8,497 bases of DNA from Bacteroidales bacterium. Lineage in GTDB: Bacteria > Bacteroidota > Bacteroidia > Bacteroidales > UBA932. Numbering within the stretch: position 1 is the first letter of the stretch; every line of letters begins with the position of its first letter. Of this stretch, positions 1-7,338 are shown in pieces. A program made the translations under genes and the position numbers. A model generated the notes under the pieces. It had not been told where the DNA came from. It saw only the letters and a list, made by a program, of their open reading frames with translations, and made no database searches. The stretch covers positions 1 to 8,497 of the forward strand of contig JAFROA010000240.1 in NCBI GenBank assembly GCA_017429885.1, read 5' to 3'.

Positions 1-123
1 ATCATTACCAGAACTGCCTGATAATCAATAGGTGGAGCCCCACTAGCTGATATTCAGCATGTTACAAAAACAAGGTATTCTTTTGCATTTGCTAATATAA
101 ACAACCAGCAACTCCGTACTGTG

Positions 124-234
124 TGGCGGATACGGGATCACTACAAAGCAGGGAAACACCTCCGAAATTAGCTATGTGGCGTTCGAGCCTTCCAGACTAC
201 ACTGTTTTAATGTATTGATTAATTGGCGGATACG
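124..234. repeat. 11-bp direct repeat spaced 100 bp
   Basis: TGGCGGATACG occurs at 124-134 and again at 224-234, an exact 100-bp period between copies. The flanking bases differ, so this is not a longer tandem duplication. The copies lie in different reading frames, so a repeated peptide is not the explanation. It could be a protein-binding pair, a remnant of an insertion event, or chance. Confidence 0.4.
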
Positions 235-253
235 TAAAACGACTCTGGAAGGC
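187..253. repeat. 10-bp inverted repeat with 47-bp loop
   Basis: GCCTTCCAGA at 187-196 and TCTGGAAGGC at 244-253 are perfect reverse complements. The loop contains the second copy of the TGGCGGATACG direct repeat. No T-run follows on either side, so it does not look like an intrinsic terminator. Its role is unknown. Confidence 0.4.
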
Positions 254-337
254 CCAAGAGATAAAGGAATGGCCGTCCAGGACTGGCTTCGGCCCCCGGT
301 CATCGTCGAGGCCGTCGCCGCTATTGTCCTTGCCGAC

Positions 338-2941
338 TTACTTCGCTGTCAGGATACAGTCCTTCCCTGGCTTTAAGGAAATCTTTGTCAGATAATAGTT
401 TCCGGATCTCTTAGAGCTGGCGCTAGCACCTTTGACCTTGACTGGTACAGAGGTGCGGATGGTGAAACTCTTCGCTTTGCTTAGATTCTTCGCTTCACTC
501 AGGATGACAGAAGAGTTGGAGGGGGAGTAGTTCAGGGTGGCTGACTTAAGCTTTCCACCTGACCAACTCATGCTGACTCCGACAGCGCCTCTAGCCCTCA
601 AGCCTTCCACCGAGCCTTCTGCCCATGCTGTAGGAAGAGCCGGAAGTAGATGAATCTCACCGTTTTGGCTTTGAAGGAGCATCTCTCCGATTCCGGCAAT
701 ACTCCCGAAATTACCATCGATTTGGAACGGCGGATGAGTGTCCCAAAGGTTAGGCAGTGTTGATTTGCTGAGAAGCTCCCTGTACATCTTATAGGCGTGG
801 TCTCCATCCAGAAGTCTGGACCAGAAGCAGATCTTCCATGCCTTGCTCCAACCGGTGCCACCATCTCCTCTTCTCTCAAGGGTCTTTATAGCCGCATTGG
901 CAAGATCGGGTGTCTTTAACGGGGATATCTCGTGACCCGGATGCAATCCGAACAGATGGGAGACGTGGCGATGCTGAGGCTCAGCGTCTTGCCAGTCTTT
1001 ATACCACTCTACAAGATTCCCGGCGGCACCGACCTGAAGCGGGTGAAGGTTGTCGCAGTAGTGAATCCATTTCTTTCTGAGATCGGGATCAAGCCCCAGT
1101 TTCTCACTTGCCTCAATCACGTCAGTGAACAGTTCCCAGCAAATCTCCAAATCCATTCCGGACCCGATGGTGACTTGGCCGTGGTTGCCCTTGTCGTCGA
1201 TAAATACATTCTCGGGAGAGGTTGAGGGAGAGGTTATATATTCCCCGTCCTTCTCGATGAGCCAGTCCATCAGGAACTCGGCGGAACCTTTAAGCAGGGG
1301 ATAGGCGGTCTGGGCAAGGAATTCCGTGTCTCCTGTAAAAAGATAGTGCTCGTAGAGATGGGTGCAAAGCCATGGACCAGCCATCACATAATTGGCCCAT
1401 GAAGGGCTTCCGGCCTTGTCTCCGACGGGGTTTGCGGCGCACCAGATGTCACTGTTATGGTGGACTGTCCAGCCCTTCATCCCGTACATGTTCTTCACCA
1501 CCTCATATCCGGCTACAGAGCAGTTTTTAATGAATTCCATGAGAGGCAGGGCACATTGGCTCAACCCCAGGGGCTCAGCCGGCCAGTAATTCATCTGAAC
1601 GTTGATGTTGGTGTGGAGGTCGCTGCCCCAGGCTGGGTGACGATCCTTGCACCATATTCCCTGAAGATTGCAGGGCACTTCGCTGTCCTTGCGAGAGGAT
1701 GATATGAGGAGATAACGACCGAACTGGAAATATAAAGTCTCAAGATAGAGATCCTCCGCTCCTGCCGCATAGGCTTTCAGACGTTCGTCTGTGGTGAGGC
1801 CATCGAGAGCCGGAGCAGCCGTCGGGCTTAGGCCGTACTCAGCCGCAGCGGAGCGAGGATGGATGCGGCCGGGCCCGGACGGCTGGCCGGCTTCAACGTT
1901 GGGGCCTAAGTTAAGCTTAACGGAACAAAAGAGCTTCTGATAATCAGCCACATGAGCGTCACGAAGCTCGTCGAGAGACTTATTTTCAGCGGCATTGATG
2001 AAAGACTTCGCAAGTGCGTTCTCATCCCTTCCCTCGATGTCGGGACGCTTGTCAAAGCCGTTGAAACTGGTAGCGGCAGAGACCAGAATCACCACGTCGC
2101 TTGCACCGCTGACATGGATGAAAGGAGTGGTGTATACTTGGCCGTCGCATTTCACTACCTTGACCCTGAACTGATAGCGCATACCCCTTTCCCCGTTAGG
2201 GCCGACTTGCCATTGTGAAAATGGCTCCTGCCATTTGGTGTCCTGGAAATATCCAACCTGCCCCTTGACCACATATTCATTGGAAGATACGCTCTCAATC
2301 GAGCTGCCGTCCCACATTGTGGCACCGTCGAGGTCAAATTCCAGTTTCCCCTTCTCGGAGGATGTGAGATGGATCACCATCACCCGGTCCGGATGCGAGA
2401 TGAACATCTCTCGGGAGTATTCCACACCGTCATTAACAAAGCATGTCTTGGTGATGGCGTTGTCCAGGTCGAGAGTGCGGCAATAATTCTCGATAACCGC
2501 TTTCTTGTTCTCGGGAAGGGCTGCATTATTGCCATGATAGTCAAACACCAAGACATCCTGGTCAAAATCCTGCCTCAGATGCAGGGTTCCCATCGGGAGA
2601 TAGGAATTGATGTATTTCCCTTGTAATCCCTTGACCTTCTCTTCGGCGGCTTTCCATTCCTCTTTGTCCAATAGAGCCCTCACCTCCGCGAGAAGCTCTG
2701 GGCCTCCTTTGGGAACCGGATTGTTGTCGGGATTGGCACAGCCACCCCACAAGGAGCCTTCATTGAGCCAGATAAGGTCATCGGCGACCCCTCCGGACAC
2801 AGTGGCTCCGAGGTGGCCATTTCCTATCGGCAAGGCCTCCTCAAACCTGGTCGCGGGTTTATCATATCTAAGAACCAGCCCCTGAGCCGAGGCGCATAAA
2901 CCGGTAAGGATTCCGGCCAAGACAAAAAGCAATCTTCTCAT
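338..2941 (-). CDS. GH95 family alpha-L-fucosidase-type glycoside hydrolase, exported
   Basis: Predicted 867-residue exported glycosidase that removes terminal alpha-L-fucose, or possibly L-galactose, from a glycan. The start is set at the ATG at 2941 because [14 protein letters not shown] is a good signal peptidase I signal. An ORF start 24 codons earlier would overlap the DUF4861 gene and lack a signal. Numbering from this ATG, the N-terminal beta domain has the typical [10 protein letters not shown] motif. The helical barrel carries H443-T-N-I-N447 followed by QMNYWPAE, the acid in TSPSTSPEN (E577), and QIDGNFG (D742). From what is known of Bifidobacterium AfcA, these Asn, Glu and Asp residues are the catalytic set. 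The His before NIN is, as I recall, the fucosidase-type residue, replaced by Thr in a characterised L-galactosidase. All key residues are present. It lies 11 bases after the DUF4861 gene and is last in the operon. Two unusual in-frame segments (residues about 347-381 and 811-820) look like repeat insertions. Confidence 0.93.
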   Translation of the reverse strand: MRRLLFVLAGILTGLCASAQGLVLRYDKPATRFEEALPIGNGHLGATVSGGVADDLIWLNEGSLWGGCANPDNNPVPKGGPELLAEVRALLDKEEWKAAEEKVKGLQGKYINSYLPMGTLHLRQDFDQDVLVFDYHGNNAALPENKKAVIENYCRTLDLDNAITKTCFVNDGVEYSREMFISHPDRVMVIHLTSSEKGKLEFDLDGATMWDGSSIESVSSNEYVVKGQVGYFQDTKWQEPFSQWQVGPNGERGMRYQFRVKVVKCDGQVYTTPFIHVSGASDVVILVSAATSFNGFDKRPDIEGRDENALAKSFINAAENKSLDELRDAHVADYQKLFCSVKLNLGPNVEAGQPSGPGRIHPRSAAAEYGLSPTAAPALDGLTTDERLKAYAAGAEDLYLETLYFQFGRYLLISSSRKDSEVPCNLQGIWCKDRHPAWGSDLHTNINVQMNYWPAEPLGLSQCALPLMEFIKNCSVAGYEVVKNMYGMKGWTVHHNSDIWCAANPVGDKAGSPSWANYVMAGPWLCTHLYEHYLFTGDTEFLAQTAYPLLKGSAEFLMDWLIEKDGEYITSPSTSPENVFIDDKGNHGQVTIGSGMDLEICWELFTDVIEASEKLGLDPDLRKKWIHYCDNLHPLQVGAAGNLVEWYKDWQDAEPQHRHVSHLFGLHPGHEISPLKTPDLANAAIKTLERRGDGGTGWSKAWKICFWSRLLDGDHAYKMYRELLSKSTLPNLWDTHPPFQIDGNFGSIAGIGEMLLQSQNGEIHLLPALPTAWAEGSVEGLRARGAVGVSMSWSGGKLKSATLNYSPSNSSVILSEAKNLSKAKSFTIRTSVPVKVKGASASSKRSGNYYLTKISLKPGKDCILTAK
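466..517 (-). repeat. REP-like repeat inserted in-frame in the GH95 gene
   Basis: Read on the minus strand, 483-510 is close to the dispersed bacterial intergenic repeat whose core is GTCATCCTGAGTGAAGCGAA followed by GAATCT. Here it is translated in frame as [10 protein letters not shown], a peptide I recognise as recurring in unrelated annotated proteins because of this repeat. It is bounded by an 8-bp inverted repeat, AACTCTTC at 466-473 and GAAGAGTT at 510-517, and has TTCGCTT twice inside (471-477, 489-495). It falls in the C-terminal beta domain between [11 protein letters not shown] and [14 protein letters not shown], where it lengthens a loop without breaking the frame. Confidence 0.75.
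1799..1910 (-). repeat. GC-rich palindromic in-frame insertion in the GH95 gene
   Basis: About 35 codons between KLNLG and LTTDERL are rich in Gly, Pro and Ala and clearly more GC-rich than the surrounding gene. Remembered GH95 proteins have only a short linker here. The DNA has an 8-bp inverted repeat (CTTAGGCC at 1827-1834, GGCCTAAG at 1903-1910), a second imperfect pair (CCGTCGGGC at 1819-1827 against GCCCGGACGG at 1874-1883), and the perfect palindrome CCGGGCCCGG at 1869-1878. I infer a palindromic repeat element that inserted in frame; its family is not recognised. Confidence 0.5.
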
Positions 2942-2952
2942 ATCTGTCGTTA

Positions 2953-3813
2953 TTAAAGGTTCCTTACAAGATCGAACCAGACTGATGGTGTTTTGATGTC
3001 GCCTTTTGACCAACAGGAACCGACTCTATATGAGATGGTTCCGCCGGAAGGAATCTCTTTTATGAGAAGGGCGTGATCAAGCTTCTCTGAGAAGACGACA
3101 GAATCGGCGTCCGGCAAGACGACGGCCACTCCGATGAATCCGTCCTCTGGTTCGACACTCTGGTCAGACGCTCTCTCCCAAATTGCTATCCGGTCACTTG
3201 CCTCAAGTTGATCATGGACAGTATTCTGCTCCCCATGCAGTTTGAATCCGACGGCGATGGGCATTGTCTTGTCTCCAGGGAAAGAGTAGGTGTCCTCAAC
3301 ATCTATAAAATAAGAGTCCGCCTTGACGGTTATTTTCTTCTTGAGGCTGACACCGATATAATCTCCTACTGTCCAGGCTGGATATTCAAGAGTGAATACT
3401 ACCTTATCAGGAGAATTCTCGAGAATTTCCCATGAGCGATAGTTTGTCTCCGGCCAACAAAGAGCTCCACCGATAAACGGAACCGAGGCGCCTCCACCAA
3501 GGCTCACGGCCACCTTGTAGCAGTCTTTTCCGCCATGGTCTTTATGGTAATATGAGCCATCTTCCAAGGCTTTCGCATACCATTCGTCAGCGACAAGTTT
3601 TCCGGGGAGCTTGACCCATATATCCAGACCAGGGGAGGTGGGGTTGCCCTCAAGAGCCTTGCCGTAGAAGCGCCCGGCGATCAGGTTATTCTCGAACACG
3701 AAGTCGTCAGCCCTCTCCGGGACGGTACGTGCCATGACTTTGGGTTCAACGGTCTTTCGACAGCCAGTCAACGCCATTGCGGCGAGAACGGCCATAAGAA
3801 TATATTGTCTCAT
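2953..3813 (-). CDS. DUF4861 domain lipoprotein, function unknown
   Basis: A 286-residue protein with a lipoprotein signal ([18 protein letters not shown], lipidated Cys18), so it is anchored at the periplasmic or outer-membrane side. From about residue 34 it matches what I know of the DUF4861 family: [18 protein letters not shown] (62-68), SYYHKDHGG (87-95), [11 protein letters not shown], then [14 protein letters not shown] (188-201) and a C-terminal [11 protein letters not shown]. The rest appears to be beta-rich. No reaction is firmly assigned to the family; it often sits in Bacteroidota loci for uronic-acid glycans. The His-Lys-Asp-His of the YYHKDHG motif and His193 and His200 are candidate functional residues (inference). 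Its ATG overlaps the kduI TAA by one base (TAATG), which suggests translational coupling, so it should be made with the uronate enzymes. An auxiliary glycan-processing or sugar-modifying role is likely but not shown. Confidence 0.85.
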   Translation of the reverse strand: MRQYILMAVLAAMALTGCRKTVEPKVMARTVPERADDFVFENNLIAGRFYGKALEGNPTSPGLDIWVKLPGKLVADEWYAKALEDGSYYHKDHGGKDCYKVAVSLGGGASVPFIGGALCWPETNYRSWEILENSPDKVVFTLEYPAWTVGDYIGVSLKKKITVKADSYFIDVEDTYSFPGDKTMPIAVGFKLHGEQNTVHDQLEASDRIAIWERASDQSVEPEDGFIGVAVVLPDADSVVFSEKLDHALLIKEIPSGGTISYRVGSCWSKGDIKTPSVWFDLVRNL

Positions 3814-4655
3814 TATCTCAAGTCCTTAGTGGCGCACCAATCCATGTCGTTGTAGTTGTCATTCTCACCGCACATTCCCCAGATGAATGTGTAGTTGCGG
3901 GTGGCGCAAGCGGAGTGGATGCTCCATTGGGGCGAGATGACGGCCTGCTCATTGGCCATCCAGATGTGACGGGTCTCCTGCGGCTCTCCCATGAAGTGGC
4001 AGACGGCCGCATCCTCGGGAAGATCGAAATAGAAATAGACCTCCATACGGCGGTCATGGGTGTGCGCAGGCATTGTGTTCCAAGTACTTCCTGGAGCAAG
4101 TTCAGTCATTCCCATCTGAAGCTGGCAGCAAGGCACGACTTCTTTAACGAGCAAACGGTTGATTGTTCTCTCGTTGGACTCTTCAAGGCTTCCGAGGTGC
4201 ATGACGACGGCGTCTTTCTTGGTCACTTTCTTGACCCCGGTCTCCCGGTGTGCTGTAGCTGAGCAGAAATAGAAATGAGCCGGCTTGGCCGCGTCGTCAC
4301 TCTTGAAAGTGACATGGCGGTCGCCACGGCCAACATAAAGAGCTTCCTTGTAGTCGAGGTGATATTCATCCTCTCCCACTTTCACCGTACCGGCGCCACC
4401 GACGTTAATTATGCCCAGTTCCCTGCGTTGGGTGAAGTAATCAGCCCTCAATATCTCGGGAGCTGAGAGGAGAAGCTCCTCCTGGACCGGAACAGATCCT
4501 CCCGTGATGATACGGTCGAACATTGAATAGACCATATTGATCTCGTCAGGAGCCATGATCCTCTCTACCAGATATTCTTTACGGATACGCTCGGTGTCGT
4601 AATGCTTGGCGTCGAGATTGCTCGAGGCCTGGCGAACCTCACAATTCAGTTTCAT
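3813..4655 (-). CDS. kduI: 5-dehydro-4-deoxy-D-glucuronate isomerase (KduI)
   Basis: KduI converts 5-keto-4-deoxyuronate, formed when unsaturated uronate from lyase action opens, to 3-deoxy-D-glycero-2,5-hexodiulosonate in the cytoplasm. The 280-residue product aligns from end to end with the E. coli enzyme (278 residues) as I remember it, including RRELGIINVGGAG, ALYVGRGD, TELAPGSTWNTMPAHTHDRR, PQETRHIW and the terminal KDLR. Numbering from the chosen ATG, the zinc ligands are His198, His200, Glu205 and His247, matching E. coli 196/198/203/245; all are present. There is no signal peptide. The frame can be opened two codons earlier at a TTG at 4661, but that would leave no gap after the kduD stop; the ATG at 4655 gives a 6-base gap and a product of normal length. 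The pairing with kduD upstream confirms the pathway. Confidence 0.97.
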   Translation of the reverse strand: MKLNCEVRQASSNLDAKHYDTERIRKEYLVERIMAPDEINMVYSMFDRIITGGSVPVQEELLLSAPEILRADYFTQRRELGIINVGGAGTVKVGEDEYHLDYKEALYVGRGDRHVTFKSDDAAKPAHFYFCSATAHRETGVKKVTKKDAVVMHLGSLEESNERTINRLLVKEVVPCCQLQMGMTELAPGSTWNTMPAHTHDRRMEVYFYFDLPEDAAVCHFMGEPQETRHIWMANEQAVISPQWSIHSACATRNYTFIWGMCGENDNYNDMDWCATKDLR

Positions 4656-4661
4656 ATTCAA

Positions 4662-5465
4662 TTATTTTGGCTGTTTACCGATATATGCCAAGATACCACC
4701 ATCCACATAAAGAATGTGACCGTTGACAGCGTCCGAGGCGTGGGATGCGAGGAATACCGCCGGCCCTCCCAGCTCAGAAGGATCCAACCAGCGTCCGGCA
4801 GGTGTCTTCGCGCAGATGAATGAATCGAACGGATGGCGACTTCCATCCGGCTGCTTCTCCCTCAAGGGAGCTGTCTGTGGAGTGGCGATGTAGCCGGGGC
4901 CAATCCCGTTGCATTGGATGTTATACTCACCGTATTCCGAGCAGATGTTTCTCGTCAACATTTTGAGACCGCCTTTCGCCGCCGCATACGCCGAAACCGT
5001 CTCACGGCCAAGCTCGGACATCATCGAGCAGATGTTGATGATCTTCCCTTCACGGCGGGCCATCATCTCGGGCAGGACAGCGGAAGAGACAATGAAAGGC
5101 GCCACAAGGTCCACATCTATCACTTGCTGGAACTCTTTTCGCTCCATCTCATGCATAGGGATACGCTTGATGATACCGGCGTTGTTGACAAGAATATCAA
5201 TCTGGCCGACCTCTTCGTGGATCCTTTCCACAAGGGCCTTCACGGCGACCTCGTCAGTGACATCGCAAACATAACCATGCACGTTTTCTATGCCCGCTTC
5301 ACGGTAATTATTCAGGCCACGTTCCAAAGCCTCGTTGTTTATATCATTGAATACTATGTTCTTGACACCTGCGGCGACAAAAGCCTTCGCGATGTTGAAT
5401 CCAATGCCATAAGACGCTCCGGTAATCCAGGCGTTCTTTCCTTCCAATGAGAATAAGTTATTCAT
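4662..5465 (-). CDS. kduD: 2-dehydro-3-deoxy-D-gluconate 5-dehydrogenase (KduD), SDR family
   Basis: A cytoplasmic short-chain dehydrogenase of 267 residues that, by context, reduces the KduI product to 2-keto-3-deoxy-D-gluconate with NAD(P)H. Visible motifs are the nucleotide-binding TGASYGIG (15-22), NNAG (94-97), catalytic Ser147 in NICSMMSELGR, and Tyr160-x3-Lys164 in SAYAAAKGG. The segment NIQCNGIGPGYIATPQTAPL and the end HILYVDGGILAYIGKQP are near-identical to the Bacteroides proteins usually annotated as gluconate 5-dehydrogenase. That name is the main alternative; the immediate kduI neighbour and a lyase-like gene upstream favour KduD. It is preceded by a 58-base gap, the largest in the operon, which may hold its own promoter, and is followed 6 bases later by kduI. 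Confidence 0.93.
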   Translation of the reverse strand: MNNLFSLEGKNAWITGASYGIGFNIAKAFVAAGVKNIVFNDINNEALERGLNNYREAGIENVHGYVCDVTDEVAVKALVERIHEEVGQIDILVNNAGIIKRIPMHEMERKEFQQVIDVDLVAPFIVSSAVLPEMMARREGKIINICSMMSELGRETVSAYAAAKGGLKMLTRNICSEYGEYNIQCNGIGPGYIATPQTAPLREKQPDGSRHPFDSFICAKTPAGRWLDPSELGGPAVFLASHASDAVNGHILYVDGGILAYIGKQPK

Positions 5466-5523
5466 ATTAATACTTTTTGATGTTAATTGCGAATTTACGA
5501 ACGTTCTTGCGATATAAAAAGGT
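5466..5523 (-). promoter_or_regulatory. 58-base gap before kduD with palindrome and weak promoter candidate
   Basis: This is the only gap in the operon larger than 15 bases, and it is AT-rich. It contains the perfect palindrome GAACGTTC at 5499-5506. On the minus strand TAAATTCG (5490-5497) differs at one base from the Bacteroidota -7 element TAnnTTTG, and a T-rich stretch lies about 18 bases upstream in place of the -33 TTTG. The palindrome would sit between the two elements, a typical operator position. The match is weak, so this is a candidate only. Confidence 0.3.
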
Positions 5524-7323
5524 TTAATCCAGCGTTTTCAGCTCAATTATTATCTCAGCCCTGTCTTTGAACGGGACGTCGCAATGAATCATTGTTATGC
5601 CCTCAAGCCCTTTCTCATACTGGGTGAAAGGTTTGGCCGGCTCTGTCGTGAATGTCGCTTCTGAGGGTGTCAGAATCCTCAAAACAAAACGCTTACCGTT
5701 TTTTGACAGGACAGCCTCAGATCCTTTTACCGCCACATCCGCATATGTCGCTCCGATCCAGCGAAGGTCATGTTTTCCTTTGGCTTCCACTTTATCGGTG
5801 ACAAGAAGCGATGTGTCAGAGGTCAAAGTGAAACGGCGCGTGACACTCTGGGCGCAAGGATATAAGCTGGTCATTTCAAAGACGGCCCCAGGAGTCTCAG
5901 AATCAAGATCTTCCTCGCAGAAGTGAGCGGTTCCCCTTGAATGCTGGCATTTCCCATCGATACTGATAGTGTTGTGGGAGAGGCTGCTCTCACGGAAATA
6001 TCCCCATCTCGGAGCGTCAGGAGCATAAGTGAAGAAACTTGGAATGCTATAGGAGTCGCATCCTAGCTCATCAAGCCAACGTTCTCCTTCTGACTCAATG
6101 ACAAATGAGCCGCCATCTGCCTGCTGATGGGCCATATCCGGATCTCCGCCCTTTGCTAACACATGTATAGACTTGGGGTTATCTTGGCTTCCGCGTAACA
6201 CGAGGATGTCATTCACATTGTGGAAAGTCTTGATACGAGGCTTGGGAGCATCATTGTCAAAAGGCGTGTCATCATACCAGGCGAGCGATAGCGGAAAATG
6301 CCATGCGGGAAGCTTATCATTGGCAAGAGCCTTGTCCAACTGTCCCCTGTACCACCATGCCACCTCGGGTAGATTGAATTTCTGGCTAAAGTAAAAGAAC
6401 AGTGGAGAAGTCGATGCTTTATCTCCGCCGCTATCAGCGAAGTTGAATACTCTTCCTGAAGGGCTGACACAATCCACATAGTATTGTGCTGTCTTGCTTA
6501 TTCCTGGCAGTTCGGCAACCCCGCCGGTGTTTCCAAAATTGTCATCCAGCGCTTTCAGAACCATCGCGAGGTAGATATTTGTGTATTCGTAATACCCCGG
6601 CCCTTCATAACAAACCCCATCCGGGTCGAAATGCTTTAGGCAGTTAGGCATGTATTTTTCAGCGTTTTTCACTACCGTGGAGGCTTCTTCAGGGTAATAA
6701 TCTGCCAACGCGAGGGCGCCTAGCACCATGCCGGTGTTACACACTACATTCCAGTTGGTCTCCCTTTTGGCCCAGCTCCCGACTTCATCACCAGTCTTAT
6801 ACTCGTTGAGGACCAGTGTTATGGCTTTGTTGTAAATAGCGTCGCGAACAGCCTGCCTGGTCTCTTCAGATAGAACCTCATAACACCAGTCATATGCGAC
6901 GGCGACAGCTGTGGTCATCTCGGCGACGTCAAGATAGTGTTCCGGATGCCAATTCTCGAAAGAGCAAAGATAATTCAGGGACTCTTCTATCTCGTCTGAA
7001 TACTTGTTATCTCCTGTCTGGCGGAAGGCGATTCCAAGAGCGAACAAGCGATTGACCCAAGAGCGAGAAAATGAAAGATTCACTTTGTCGGATGTCAGTA
7101 TGTCTCCAGCCACAATCTCGTCAGCTTGGGCCACAAGGGCTTCCTGCAATTTAAGAAGCTGTGGAGTGGTCTTGAGAAGTTTATTGACCTTTGATTGATC
7201 CGCCTTTGTATAAAGCAGGCGAGGATGATTTGGTAGGACAGTACCGTCAACAACGGCCTTGGTCTGAGTCTGGCAAGACACCAATGTCGCCAGAAACACA
7301 GCAAAAGCTAATAACTTCTTCAT
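5524..7323 (-). CDS. Heparinase II/III-like polysaccharide lyase, lipoprotein
   Basis: A 599-residue predicted lipoprotein (MKKLLAFAVFLATLVSC, lipidated Cys17) that probably cleaves a uronic-acid polysaccharide by beta-elimination outside the cytoplasm. Residues about 30-350 form an alpha-helical toroid, with YDWCYEVLSEETR (144-156), the conserved NWNVVCNTGM (190-199), EGPGYYEYT (240-248) and NFADSGGD (294-301). Residues about 365-595 form the beta-sandwich of the heparinase II/III family, with AHQQADGGSFVIESEGERW (398-416), a Cys/Tyr-containing GCDSYS, and SLSHNTISIDG (447-457). Tyr244/Tyr245, His399 and His450 are the best candidates for catalytic or metal-site residues, by analogy with heparinase II. 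I cannot place it in a numbered PL family, so the substrate is open: alginate-, glucuronan-, heparin- or chondroitin-like polymers are all possible. The kduI/kduD genes just downstream support lyase activity. It starts 15 bases after the CotH-family gene. Confidence 0.85.
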   Translation of the reverse strand: MKKLLAFAVFLATLVSCQTQTKAVVDGTVLPNHPRLLYTKADQSKVNKLLKTTPQLLKLQEALVAQADEIVAGDILTSDKVNLSFSRSWVNRLFALGIAFRQTGDNKYSDEIEESLNYLCSFENWHPEHYLDVAEMTTAVAVAYDWCYEVLSEETRQAVRDAIYNKAITLVLNEYKTGDEVGSWAKRETNWNVVCNTGMVLGALALADYYPEEASTVVKNAEKYMPNCLKHFDPDGVCYEGPGYYEYTNIYLAMVLKALDDNFGNTGGVAELPGISKTAQYYVDCVSPSGRVFNFADSGGDKASTSPLFFYFSQKFNLPEVAWWYRGQLDKALANDKLPAWHFPLSLAWYDDTPFDNDAPKPRIKTFHNVNDILVLRGSQDNPKSIHVLAKGGDPDMAHQQADGGSFVIESEGERWLDELGCDSYSIPSFFTYAPDAPRWGYFRESSLSHNTISIDGKCQHSRGTAHFCEEDLDSETPGAVFEMTSLYPCAQSVTRRFTLTSDTSLLVTDKVEAKGKHDLRWIGATYADVAVKGSEAVLSKNGKRFVLRILTPSEATFTTEPAKPFTQYEKGLEGITMIHCDVPFKDRAEIIIELKTLD

Positions 7324-7338
7324 GATCAGATTCTTTAT

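Larger units (their letters stand above)
1..337. other. Intergenic region downstream of the GH95 gene, no supported gene
   Basis: This stretch follows the stop codon of the last gene of the minus-strand operon and runs to the left edge. I see no convincing coding sequence, tRNA or rRNA in it. The first 180 bases are AT-richer; the part from about 262 to 337 is GC-rich. It holds an 11-bp direct repeat (124-134 and 224-234), a 10-bp inverted repeat (187-196 and 244-253) and a short palindrome (272-287). No hairpin followed by a T-run was found on the minus strand, so the operon's terminator is not visible. A 66-codon plus-strand open frame with a GTG start overlaps the GH95 end, but nothing supports it as a gene. 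Confidence 0.6.

Noticed and set aside
272..300. Hairpin (272-287 palindrome and GGC-TTCG-GCC) as the operon terminator
   Set aside because: Stems are short and imperfect and no T-run follows on the minus strand.
176..376. 66-codon plus-strand open frame with a GTG start overlapping the GH95 3' end
   Set aside because: No recognisable family, poor start context, and it runs antisense into a certain gene; treated as chance.
466..517. CRISPR or tandem-repeat array
   Set aside because: Only one copy of the repeat is present here, with two short internal TTCGCTT matches and no spacers.
2942..3013. 24-codon upstream extension of the GH95 gene
   Set aside because: It would place a long charged segment before a good signal peptide and overlap the end of the DUF4861 gene; the ATG at 2941 is the natural start.
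4833..5450. 205-codon plus-strand open frame opposite kduD
   Set aside because: It lies entirely antisense to a gene with intact family motifs and has no recognisable domain; a shadow of biased codon use.
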